64,000 bases of DNA from Polyangiaceae bacterium (GTDB lineage: Bacteria > Myxococcota_A > Polyangia > Polyangiales > Polyangiaceae): contig JANXOF010000016.1 of assembly GCA_025353725.1 (NCBI GenBank), positions 1 through 64,000 on the forward strand, given 5' to 3'. This document shows, in pieces, positions 41,698 through 49,796 of the stretch (within the stretch, counting starts at the first letter, position 1; every line of letters starts with the position of its first letter). The notes beneath the pieces were generated by a model. That model saw only the letters and a program-made list of their open reading frames with translations, was not told the DNA's origin and ran no database searches. The position numbers were made by a program, and so were the translations under genes.

Positions 41698-43392
41698 TTA
41701 CGGGTTGACCGTTTCGACGCCCTGTTGGAGCGCTCGCTCTCGCGCTTCCCTCGCGGCGGCGGCGATGCTCAAGATCTTCATGCCCGGAAGCCGTAGAACG
41801 AACCGCGCTCCGCCGAGTCGGTGGCTCACGGTCGCCTCAATTTCCCCGCCGTGCTCCACCACAACCTTCTTGACGATCGCGAGACCAAGGCCCGTTCCGT
41901 CCGATTTCGTCGTAAAATAAGGGTCAAAAATGCGCCCGCGCACGGAATCGATAATGCCAGGGCCGTCATCTTCGACGACGATTCGCGCGCCGTCTCCTTC
42001 GCGTTCCGCGCTCACCACGACGTGACCCAGCACGCTGTCACCTCCAGAGGCGTGAGCGTCGTGCTCCGAGGCCGCTTTGCGTGTGTTGGCGTCGCGAATG
42101 GCCTGTACGGAATTGCGGACCAAGTTCACCAAGACACGCCGAAGCATCTGGCGGTCGACGGCCACGCGTATCGGCGCCTCCGGCAAGTCCCAACGGATTT
42201 CGACGTTCTGCGTCGCAAGCGGTTCATTGTCCGCCGAGCCCTCACCAAGCGAGGGATCCTCGAGGTGACCTAGCTGAGCTTCGCAATCCCGGAGAAAGTC
42301 GACGAGGTTTGCCTCTACCAGCTCGGCATGCGGCAGGCGCGCAAAGTTGGAAAAATTCCCGACCAAGCGGCGCAACGTACCCACCTCCTCCTCGACAATT
42401 TCCAACGTCAAATCAAGAAGTTGGCGATATCGAGGGTCGTCTCCCGCGTATTTTTTGTGGCACTCCTGCACCGCAAGTTGGATGGGCGTGAGTGGGTTTT
42501 TGATCTCATGGGCGAGACGTTGCGCCATGTCCTGCCAAGCGCCAACGCGCTGCAAGAACTCGATGCGCGCACGAGACTGCGCCATCTCCGCGATCATGCG
42601 ATTGAACGTGCGCGCAAGATCCGTGAGTTCGTCGCTGCCCGTCACTGGAACGCGGACTGAGAGATCCCCTTGTGCGACGACGTTGATCGCGGCGCCGAGA
42701 CGGTTGATTCGCTTCGTTAAACCGCGCGCCAACGCAGAGCCAAGGACAATCGTCATCAGCGCCGTGATGCCAAGGAGAATGGCGAAAACGCGAATATAAC
42801 CTTGATAGAGCTCGACGCGCGAGGTTTCGAGCTGGTGGTAGCGCGAGACCACGACGCCAGCGCTTTCGAGTTCGTCCATCCGTTTGCGCGAAACGGCAAA
42901 CGTCGCCACGAGTGTGGGCGCGCCGTCATCGTCGCTGAAGGCGCGTTTTATCTGGAGGCTTCGCTCCGTCGCCGCGTCGACAGGCCTACCGCGGTCTCGG
43001 CGCGACAGAACCTGGCCGCTCGCGTCCTCCACTGAAAGCGTGGCGAGGTCGGGAAATTGCGGAAAGACGGCGTCGACCTCCGATTCAAGGCTTTCGATGT
43101 CGTGCCTTTTCGCGGCGTCACGCATGACGGGGTTTGCGACCATGGCCACCGTTTGGTGCTTCAAGTCGTCTTTAACCGCCTTTACGTAGTCTTTATAGAT
43201 GTCGACTCCGCGGTCGAGTTGCTCGCCAACTTCCGGGTTAAACCAAATGGCGGCGGCTTGGCGAAACATCGAGGTCGCCAGGTAAAGCGCCACGGCAAGC
43301 GGCACCATCGTGGTGACGAGGATGACAGTCGCGAGGCGCCTCTCCGTCTTCCCCGCGAGAATCCGGCGGAGCCACGCTCGAAGGACCCTCAT
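41698..43392 (-). CDS. NtrY-like membrane sensor histidine kinase
   Basis: The 564-residue kinase has an N-terminal helix (VILVTTMVPLAVALYLATSM), a large periplasmic sensor of about 150 residues, a second helix (VFAILLGITALMTIVLGSAL) and a HAMP domain (LTKRINRLGAAINVVAQGDL). The HisKA region is QRLAHEIKNPLTPIQLAV, typical of NtrY, and the HATPase has LVRNSVQAIRD, DDGPGI and GTGLGLAIVKKVVVEHGG. ATG 43392 overlaps the stop of the gene upstream (ATGA). No response regulator is adjacent, so the partner, probably NtrC/NtrX-like, is elsewhere. Confidence 0.93.
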   Translation of the reverse strand: MRVLRAWLRRILAGKTERRLATVILVTTMVPLAVALYLATSMFRQAAAIWFNPEVGEQLDRGVDIYKDYVKAVKDDLKHQTVAMVANPVMRDAAKRHDIESLESEVDAVFPQFPDLATLSVEDASGQVLSRRDRGRPVDAATERSLQIKRAFSDDDGAPTLVATFAVSRKRMDELESAGVVVSRYHQLETSRVELYQGYIRVFAILLGITALMTIVLGSALARGLTKRINRLGAAINVVAQGDLSVRVPVTGSDELTDLARTFNRMIAEMAQSRARIEFLQRVGAWQDMAQRLAHEIKNPLTPIQLAVQECHKKYAGDDPRYRQLLDLTLEIVEEEVGTLRRLVGNFSNFARLPHAELVEANLVDFLRDCEAQLGHLEDPSLGEGSADNEPLATQNVEIRWDLPEAPIRVAVDRQMLRRVLVNLVRNSVQAIRDANTRKAASEHDAHASGGDSVLGHVVVSAEREGDGARIVVEDDGPGIIDSVRGRIFDPYFTTKSDGTGLGLAIVKKVVVEHGGEIEATVSHRLGGARFVLRLPGMKILSIAAAAREARERALQQGVETVNP

Positions 43393-44336
43393 GGTCCCCA
43401 CCAGAGCAGTTCGAAGCTCCGGAGCTGCTTGTCTTGAGAGAGAAGGATTTCGATCTTCCCCTCGCCGCTTTGCGCCACGCGGAGGATCGGCTCGGGGAAC
43501 TTGTCACACGGCCAGAACGCGCTTTTCTCAAAGCCTGATTTGCTCATCCAAAAGGCGTGTAAGCCGTGCTCGTTGTGACCATGAAGAATCACCATGCGGC
43601 CATCGCCGACCATCGTGAACGCGAGGTGCTCGAAACGGAGCTCCTCGAAACGCTCGGGGCTAGGGAAATCGGTACCGACGTCGCGTAGCTCCGGCAAGTG
43701 AGCGCGGAGATACTTGTAGAACGCATCGTATCGCGGACGTTTGAGGCGTGGCAGCACACGGCCGACGTCGGCGAACAGCGGAAGGTCTTCAGGCTTCGAG
43801 CGCGGCACTTCGACGTGCGTGCGGTAGCGATCGGCGAGCGTCATGGAAGCGTCGTCGGCAAGCGACTTCAACCACCAATGAAAGATCGGCAGCTCGCCTT
43901 GCCCGAGGTACGAGTCGATGTATACGAGGCTCTCCCAGAGCGGCCTTCGCACGGCCCAGCGCCCACGATGCGAGCGCACGATGCACGCGCCGACGTACGA
44001 GGCTCCGTGGACGACAAAGTTGAAAAGCGCGTTGTCCGAGGTACCTTTCTGGCCCGTCGCTTTCAGCCGATCGCGCTGGGTCGCGTCTAGGGCGGCTGAG
44101 AGTCGGTGCACGCTCGCGTCGCTGTAGTCGAGCTCGAGTCGCGACGTCGGCAGACCAAGGGCCACCGGGGCATTCGCGGCGAAGACCGCAGCCGCGTCGT
44201 CGAGATGTGCGAGAATTGCTGGGTTATTCGCGGGATTTGCGTCGATAGATCGCGCGCCGCCGAGATCAGTCTGTGCGTCCTCCGGGTAAAGCGGGAGGAA
44301 CCATTCGCGAAAGAGCGATTCGGCCGTCAGGGTCAT
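43389..44336 (-). CDS. Hypothetical protein coupled to NtrY-like kinase, 315 aa
   Basis: Not recognised. The soluble protein has no signal peptide or membrane helix. It includes AESLFREWFLPLYPEDAQT at the start, DSYLGQGELPIFHWWLKSL in the middle and GHNEHGLHAFWMSKSGFE near the end. The many aromatic and His residues suggest a globular enzyme-like or ligand-binding fold. The kinase start overlaps its stop, so it is translated in step with the kinase and may provide input or a scaffold for it (inference). Confidence 0.75.
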   Translation of the reverse strand: MTLTAESLFREWFLPLYPEDAQTDLGGARSIDANPANNPAILAHLDDAAAVFAANAPVALGLPTSRLELDYSDASVHRLSAALDATQRDRLKATGQKGTSDNALFNFVVHGASYVGACIVRSHRGRWAVRRPLWESLVYIDSYLGQGELPIFHWWLKSLADDASMTLADRYRTHVEVPRSKPEDLPLFADVGRVLPRLKRPRYDAFYKYLRAHLPELRDVGTDFPSPERFEELRFEHLAFTMVGDGRMVILHGHNEHGLHAFWMSKSGFEKSAFWPCDKFPEPILRVAQSGEGKIEILLSQDKQLRSFELLWWGP

Positions 44337-44470
44337 CGCACCTGTTTAGGCGCGAATCCGCGTGACGTCAGCTCACAGCGACCGCAGCGATGACAGTGAG
44401 AGCATCGGCTACGCCAGTCATCCGCTACCAGCCCGGCGTCGCAGGCCCCGCGGCGGCGACACTGCATCGC

Positions 44471-44855
44471 CTACAGGATGCGGAGCTCGGTGCGAAACGC
44501 ACGCAGCGCGTCGTGCTGGTCTTCGAGCACCGCCTAGTGGGCGACGCGACCCAGGTCGACCTCCGGCAGGACGCCGCTCGAAGAGAGGAGGCCGTAGGCT
44601 TGGTCGTGCAGGCCGAGGATCCGAAAAGCCCCTGCCTCGAAGATCCAGATCTCGCGGACGCCAAGGCCTCGATAGACGTCAAGCTTGTCGATCGACCCGT
44701 TGGTCATCACGACCTCGAGGGCGATATCGGGGATCGCGCGGTCGCCGCCGCGGCAATAACATTCATCGGCTCAAGGCCGCGCTCCCTGTCTTCCGTGCGA
44801 AACGTCGTCGAGCCGTAATCCGTGAGCGCGATCATGCGGAGCTGGCGATTCACCC
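44471..44855 (-). pseudogene. Uma2-family (DUF820) nuclease pseudogene
   Basis: The reading on the minus strand is recognisably Uma2, but broken. From 44855 one frame reads LTDYGSTTFRTEDRERGLEP; at about 44767 the frame must shift by one base to continue DECYCRGGDRAIPDIALEVV, then SIDKLDVYRGLGVREIWIFE and LPEVDLGRVAH. A TAG at 44534-44536 interrupts it, and the family's usual end (EDQHDALRAFRTELRIL) follows in the same frame to a stop at 44471. The N-terminal 80 or so residues are missing. Three defects (5' truncation, frameshift, nonsense codon) mark a decayed copy of this PD-(D/E)xK fold family. Confidence 0.82.
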
Positions 44856-44979
44856 CTAGAGGTTTATCAGCGCTCGAAGCGGTCGCGCAAGCGAGCGCGC
44901 CGCTTGCTGCTGGCATGTAAGTGCGCGTTACGCTCTCGTCCCGGAGACAACGAGGAACGTGCGAAGCGTTTTCGCGACT

Positions 44980-45489
44980 TCAGCGCGCCGCGACACCCGC
45001 TGGAGATTTAACTCGGTCGTGAACGCCCGCCACGGGCTCCGGTGTTTCGCCTTTGATAACGGCCTTTACCGCCTCGAAGGCGTATTGAATGCCTTTGACG
45101 CCGGCGTTATCCCAAAACTCTGCGTCTTGCACGTTCACCTTGATCAGGGTGATCGTCGGGTCGTCTTTGCCCTCAGGAAACCACACCTTCCAAGTGTCCT
45201 TCCATAGCGCATCAATGCGTGCGCGATCATGCACGAGCGCCGACGTGCCGCTGAGCGCAACGAACTTTTGAGCACTCTGAAGGGTTACCGATACTCGAGA
45301 ATCGGTGCGAACCTCCTGGGCCTTTGGCGAGTCGTTCGATGTCACAAACCACATCGTGCTGGCGCCTTCGATTTCGGCTATCGCCATGGGGCGAGCGTGA
45401 TTTTGGTCGCCTATGCGTGTCAGGAGCATTGCCGTATCGAAGGACTCGAGGAGCTCAGCTAAGTGCTTGGTCTTTTCAATCTCGCCCAT
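44980..45489 (-). CDS. Pyridoxamine 5'-phosphate oxidase-like FMN-binding protein (general stress protein 26 type)
   Basis: The 169-residue split-barrel protein has FDTAMLLTRIGDQNHARPMA, then IEGASTMWFVTSNDSPKAQE, VSVTLQSAQKFVALSG and LWKDTWKVWFPEGKDDPTIT. The pattern is that of the general stress protein 26 group (PNPOx-like, putative FMN or F420 binders). True PdxH specificity motifs are absent. ATG 45489 is chosen because GAGG lies 6 bases upstream; an in-frame ATG at 45501 would overlap that site. It stands alone. Confidence 0.87.
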   Translation of the reverse strand: MGEIEKTKHLAELLESFDTAMLLTRIGDQNHARPMAIAEIEGASTMWFVTSNDSPKAQEVRTDSRVSVTLQSAQKFVALSGTSALVHDRARIDALWKDTWKVWFPEGKDDPTITLIKVNVQDAEFWDNAGVKGIQYAFEAVKAVIKGETPEPVAGVHDRVKSPAGVAAR

Positions 45490-45501
45490 GGGAAACCTCA
45501 T

Positions 45502-45884
45502 TTAAAAAGTTCGTTGCGGCCTGAATGCGGTCGCGTCGGAACTCATGCGAGGCTCGTGCCGGCAGCGATGCTGCACATCGGCAAGGAATATTCGCACTCG
45601 AGCTGGCGCTGGGGTCCGGTTTGCGCTGGCTAGGGTGCAGCGACCTGCCCCGTTTGGTGCTCAAGCGTGTCAGATGATCCCGGTAGGCTACGGATAGGCA
45701 GCAGGTTGGGTCGCGGACGATACGGGTGGTAAGGCGGGCGCAACGGTGCGCCTGCCTCGGGCAAGCCGCTCTCAGCTTGCCTGCGCCCTTTAATGTCCGC
45801 TTCAACGTCATCCTGCGCTTTTGCAAGTCACTTTACGGAACAGGCGTTGCGTGATCCGGTTACGATAAGCTATCGCTCTTCGCA
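45502..45884. other. Non-coding interval with a strong nested hairpin
   Basis: No convincing gene in 380 bases. At 45736-45788 there is a notable structure. GGGCGCA (45736-45742) pairs with TGCGCCC (45782-45788), and inside it GGCAAGC (45760-45766) pairs with GCTTGCC (45775-45781) around an 8-base loop. The two 3' arms are contiguous, so the helices can stack with a 17-base bulge on the 5' side. TTTAATG follows. It may be a terminator-like or regulatory RNA element. Confidence 0.5.
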
Positions 45885-46367
45885 ATGAACCTCAATGCCT
45901 TGCCCTGTGTCGCGTTCGCGGCTGTTCTTTTTGCCTGTTCGAATAGCAACGATACGTCTGCCGCCGACGCGGCAACCGCGCCTGGGAACGTTAGTGTGGA
46001 GGCCGGTGCGGCGACCCCGGCCGATGCTGGAGCGAGCGATTCCGCAACGCCTGCGCTTACCGACGCGTCATCAGCGCAGGGAAAAGCGTGTTTGGATGAC
46101 GGGAGCAATGGGCCAGGGGTTCCGTTCACTTGCGACGTGTTGCCCGCCGGCCTTAGCGAGCAGGAAATTACCACGGTATGTGGAGCCTTCAAGGTGGTAG
46201 CAAATTGCCCCGCCGATAAGCGCACGTACCGCTGTGGAAACGCGAAGTCCTTCGTGTTGCCCTCCGCGCGCACGGAACGACTCTACTACCTCAGCAAGGT
46301 GCCGGCCTCGGAGAAGGCCGTGCGGGCGGACTGCACGGGACGCGACGGAAGCTACAGTGAGCTTTGA
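45885..46367 (+). CDS. Lipoprotein of unknown function, 160 aa
   Basis: The signal peptide ends in a lipobox (AAVLFAC, Cys18). A disordered Ala/Asp/Ser/Thr-rich linker of about 45 residues follows, then a small Cys-rich domain (KACLDDGS, FTCDVLPAG, TTVCGAFKVVANCPADKRTY, RCGNAKSF, ADCTGRDGS). Six or more Cys suggest disulfides. This lipobox plus linker plus Cys-rich domain design is frequent in Myxococcota. No function can be given. Confidence 0.78.
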   Translation: MNLNALPCVAFAAVLFACSNSNDTSAADAATAPGNVSVEAGAATPADAGASDSATPALTDASSAQGKACLDDGSNGPGVPFTCDVLPAGLSEQEITTVCGAFKVVANCPADKRTYRCGNAKSFVLPSARTERLYYLSKVPASEKAVRADCTGRDGSYSEL

Positions 46368-46387
46368 ATCTCGGCTAGCCTAAGGGC

Positions 46388-47374
46388 GTGTTGACGGAGG
46401 ACGTTCGCTTCGAGGGATGGACGACCACGACCTGGACGCGGTTTCTGCACTTGTGGAAGCCGCGCGCGACCGCCGATCGCGAGCCCACGCGGCCGCGCGG
46501 GGGCGTGATTGCCATTCATGAGGGCGGCAAGCTTCGCAAACTAATGCACACACGCACGGGGAGGCTTGATCCGCGAGGGCCATGGCCAGTGCCACTGCCA
46601 GAACTTGCGGCCCTGCACCACGCGAGCTGGGCGCTTGAAGCCCGTGCGGGGTCCCTCGAAGACGTGATGGAGCGCTTTGGCGCGCGGTTACGACGTCACG
46701 ACGACATCACTTCGCAGGCGTTGCTCGTGGTCCAGATCGTCCGCGAGATGATGCACGAGGGAGCAATCGAGCGTTGGCCTAAGCTTCTCCAAGGCGTGCC
46801 AACCCCGAGCGAGGCCGTGGTCCGACGCACGCTTGATACGCTTTGCCCCGATGGTCACGCGATGGTTCTGGGGTTGTTTGATCACGGAAAACTTTGGACT
46901 GCGGGTATCGCACGGCGACGCGGAAAAGGCTTTGACGTGCTTGCCGGCCCGGACGAGCTGACGTCACGCATGGGCGTCCTTTCGGGCGATTGGCGCCGCG
47001 ACTACCGTCACGTAGCGCGTGCCGTCGAAGAGGAGTACGCACCCGTCGCGATGGGCTGTTTCGCCGAAGTCGATCGCTTTCGCGAGCTTCAGGTCGACCC
47101 GCGCCCGGGTGCGTGGGGCAGGGCTTCACTCGTTCGCGACATTATCTTGTCGCCTACGCCGCTCGGCGTTCGACTCGCGCTAGGCGCGGATGGCGCGCGC
47201 TTCGCGTACGAGGGATTTCGCTCGCTTATGTCGCGCCAGGAGTCGCTCAAGCGTCTCGAGCCCTACCTCGAACGCGCGCGCAACAGGGTCGCCGCCGTCG
47301 CCGGCGACGCGAGCGTTACGCACTCGCTTGGGTTCGATCCGCTCGCCCTTCTTCGAGCCCTTTTGCGACGCTAG
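46388..47374 (+). CDS. Hypothetical protein, 328 aa
   Basis: Not recognised. It starts at GTG 46388 and encodes a soluble, mostly alpha-helical protein without signal peptide. Notable parts are GGVIAIHEGGKLRKLMHTRT, GLFDHGKLWTAGIARRRGKG and VAMGCFAEVDRFRELQVDP. Codon use resembles neighbouring genes, which supports a real gene. It begins 20 bases after the lipoprotein gene and could be cotranscribed with it. Its last four bases overlap the stop of the convergent lipoprotein gene. Confidence 0.7.
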   Translation: MLTEDVRFEGWTTTTWTRFLHLWKPRATADREPTRPRGGVIAIHEGGKLRKLMHTRTGRLDPRGPWPVPLPELAALHHASWALEARAGSLEDVMERFGARLRRHDDITSQALLVVQIVREMMHEGAIERWPKLLQGVPTPSEAVVRRTLDTLCPDGHAMVLGLFDHGKLWTAGIARRRGKGFDVLAGPDELTSRMGVLSGDWRRDYRHVARAVEEEYAPVAMGCFAEVDRFRELQVDPRPGAWGRASLVRDIILSPTPLGVRLALGADGARFAYEGFRSLMSRQESLKRLEPYLERARNRVAAVAGDASVTHSLGFDPLALLRALLRR

Positions 47375-47799
47375 CGCTCGGGCGACGCGTCTTTTGGCGC
47401 TACGGGATTCGGGTGGGCGGAACCACCGTCGGACAGACACGTGTCGTTGCGAGCCAGAGCGGCCAGTGCCGGAGCGCACCCGGGATCAACGCCAGACGTG
47501 TCAAAGTCAATGGCGGAGGGATACGGCGAACACATGGTCGCCACGTAGACGGATCGCGCGACCCCAGGGCGAAACTGAATGAGGCAGATAGGCGCGCAAT
47601 CACCCTTCGAATCGCCCGCCACGACGTCAAGGCTCGATGAGGTCCCCAAGCAATCGCGGCTCTCGAGGTAGTAACGTCCGAGGTATACGTGAGTGCCGTC
47701 ACCGCACGCCGACAAATGCACAATGCATATACTTGCGAACGCCCCAAGCAACGCCGCAGCCGCGCCGGCTCGAACACGCGCGCGGCCGCGGGTCGTCAC
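47371..47799 (-). CDS. Small lipoprotein of unknown function, 142 aa
   Basis: The GTG start overlaps the aspS stop (GTGA). The signal peptide ends in lipobox HLSAC (Cys32). The mature part has about six Cys (RDCLGTSS, GDCAPICLIQ, ATMCSPYPS, PGCAPAL, NDTCLSDGG), probably disulfide bonded, and a Pro-rich end. No family is recognised. Translational coupling to an aminoacyl-tRNA synthetase gene is likely a matter of gene packing. Confidence 0.75.
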   Translation of the reverse strand: MTTRGRARVRAGAAAALLGAFASICIVHLSACGDGTHVYLGRYYLESRDCLGTSSSLDVVAGDSKGDCAPICLIQFRPGVARSVYVATMCSPYPSAIDFDTSGVDPGCAPALAALARNDTCLSDGGSAHPNPVAPKDASPER

Positions 47800-49682
47800 G
47801 TCGGGGGCTCGACAACCCGAATATGGAGTTCCTTCAACTGGGACGCGTCGACCTTGTTTGGCGCGTCGGTCATCTGGTCGGTGCCTTTTTGCGTTTTCGG
47901 GAAAGGAATCACGTCGCGTAAGCTCTGGGCACCAGAAAGGAGCATCGCGAGGCGATCCATACCTACAGCGATGCCGCCGTGCGGAGGCGCGCCGAACCGG
48001 AGAGCGTCGAGGAGAAACCCGAACTTCTCGCGTGCCTCCTCGTCTTCGATCCCGAGCGCGCGGAAGACTTTGGCTTGAATCTCAGGATCATGAAGACGAA
48101 TCGAACCGCCGCCTATCTCAAACCCGTTAAGGACAAGGTCATAGCGGTAACAGAGGACTTTTCCAGGATCCGTGTCGAGCATTTCGACGCACTCGTCATG
48201 CGGTCGGGTAAACGCATGATGGGCCGCAGCCCAATGCTTCGTGTCTTCGTCGTACTCGAAGAGCGGCGGATTGATGACCCAAAGGAGCTCGAATTTGCCG
48301 CCGTGGCCCGTGTCAGGGATGAGCGCGAGCTTCTTCGCGAGGTGAACGCGGAGGTTCGCCATGACGGTCTGCACCACGGCCTCTTTGCCAAATTGGAAGA
48401 ACAGGAGATCGCCCTCCTTGGCGCCCGTTCGCTCGTTTACAGCGACGCGAAACTCAGGAGTGACTGTCTTGCCGAGCGGAGATTGCGCCCAATTGCCTGC
48501 CGCGTCGATCTTCGCGCGCGCCAGGCCCTTCGACCCCATGCCCTTGACGAAGTCTTCCAACTTGTCGAGCTCCGCGCGGGACAGCTCCGCCGCGTACTCT
48601 GCGGGAACGCGCATCGTTTTCACGATCTCCGTCGGGAGATCACGACGGTACGCGCCACTTGTGAACTTGTCCGCAATATCCTTGAAAAACGGGATTCCGC
48701 CGCCTGCGTGGTCGACAGCCAGATCGGTGACGTCCGTATGGGGCATTCCGAAGCGCAAATCAGGCTTATCGTTTCCGTACGTCGCCATCGACTCGGCAAA
48801 CGGCATCTGGGGAAACCGACCACTTGGGTACTTCTCTAAGAGGTCGATGCCCGCAACGTCTTTCCAGATTTTGAAGATCATGCCTTCCATGATCTTGAAG
48901 ATGTCGTCTTGGTTCACGAACGACATCTCGACGTCGATTTGCGTGAACTCGGGCTGCCTGTCGACGCGAAGCGCCTCGTCACGGAAGCACTTTACGATTT
49001 GGAAATACCGGTCGAAACCGGCCACCATGTAGAGCTGCTTGAAGAGCTGAGGACTCTCGGCGAGCGCGTAAAACTTGCCCGCACTCATGCGGCTCGGCAC
49101 CAAGAAGTTCCGCGCGCCGCCCGGCGTGTACTTGACCATAAAAGGCGTCTCGAGCTCGAGAAAACCTTGCGCGTCGAAGTAGCTGCGGACGGTTTGGTTA
49201 ATCCGATGACGAACACGCAACGTTTTTTGCAAAGGCGCGCGGCGGAGATCGAGGTAGCGATATTGAAGCCGCTTCTCTTCGCCCGTGTCGATCTCGTCTT
49301 GAATCTCAAACGGAGGCGTATCGGCTTTATTGAAGATTGTGAGCTCGATCGCGCGGACCTCGATGTCACCCGTGGCGAGCTTCGGGTTTTTGTTGCCGCC
49401 GCGGCTCGTCACGACCCCGCGAACGCCGATCACCCACTCCGTGCGGACGGTTTGTGCGCACTCGTAGGCCTCGGGTGAAAGCGTGCCGTGCGCGCCTTCG
49501 AGGTTCGGGTCGAACACGACCTGGGTGACGCCTTCGCGATCGCGGAGGTCGAAGAAGACGCATCCCCCGTGATCGCGGTAGCTCGCGACCCAGCCGAAGA
49601 GAACGACCTCTTTGCCCTCGTCTGTCGCGCGGAGGTCGCCGTTGAAGTGCGTGCGTTTCAGCTCGTCGATGAACCGTGCCAT
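47796..49682 (-). CDS. aspS: Aspartate--tRNA ligase (probably non-discriminating)
   Basis: The 628-residue bacterial-type AspRS has an N-terminal OB-fold anticodon domain (VLFGWVASYRDHGGCVFFDL), class II motif 1 around VRSYFDAQGFLELETPFM, motif 2 FRDEALRVDRQPEFTQID, a GAD insertion domain and motif 3 GMDRLAMLL. The reaction charges tRNA with Asp. His in the RDHGG stretch is the residue associated with relaxed, non-discriminating enzymes that also charge tRNA-Asn, in organisms with GatCAB. ATG 49682 is the family start; an extension to 49700 adds only six residues. Confidence 0.97.
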   Translation of the reverse strand: MARFIDELKRTHFNGDLRATDEGKEVVLFGWVASYRDHGGCVFFDLRDREGVTQVVFDPNLEGAHGTLSPEAYECAQTVRTEWVIGVRGVVTSRGGNKNPKLATGDIEVRAIELTIFNKADTPPFEIQDEIDTGEEKRLQYRYLDLRRAPLQKTLRVRHRINQTVRSYFDAQGFLELETPFMVKYTPGGARNFLVPSRMSAGKFYALAESPQLFKQLYMVAGFDRYFQIVKCFRDEALRVDRQPEFTQIDVEMSFVNQDDIFKIMEGMIFKIWKDVAGIDLLEKYPSGRFPQMPFAESMATYGNDKPDLRFGMPHTDVTDLAVDHAGGGIPFFKDIADKFTSGAYRRDLPTEIVKTMRVPAEYAAELSRAELDKLEDFVKGMGSKGLARAKIDAAGNWAQSPLGKTVTPEFRVAVNERTGAKEGDLLFFQFGKEAVVQTVMANLRVHLAKKLALIPDTGHGGKFELLWVINPPLFEYDEDTKHWAAAHHAFTRPHDECVEMLDTDPGKVLCYRYDLVLNGFEIGGGSIRLHDPEIQAKVFRALGIEDEEAREKFGFLLDALRFGAPPHGGIAVGMDRLAMLLSGAQSLRDVIPFPKTQKGTDQMTDAPNKVDASQLKELHIRVVEPPT

Positions 49683-49796
49683 GGCGTCGTTGTATATCAC
49701 GAGCCCGCGGCGACGGTCGCATCGGGCTCACCGGACCGGATCTGCGTCGGCGGAAACTTTCCGGTGTCGCGAACCGCGAGTAGAGTTCTACATCGA

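Noticed and set aside
44390-44818. 142-codon plus-strand frame opposite the Uma2 remnant
   Set aside because: It is the antisense image of the recognisable Uma2 sequence and resembles no protein.
45476-45826. 116-codon minus-strand frame upstream of the PNPOx-like gene
   Set aside because: Arg/Ser-rich composition without motif or ribosome site, and it covers the hairpin at 45736-45788.
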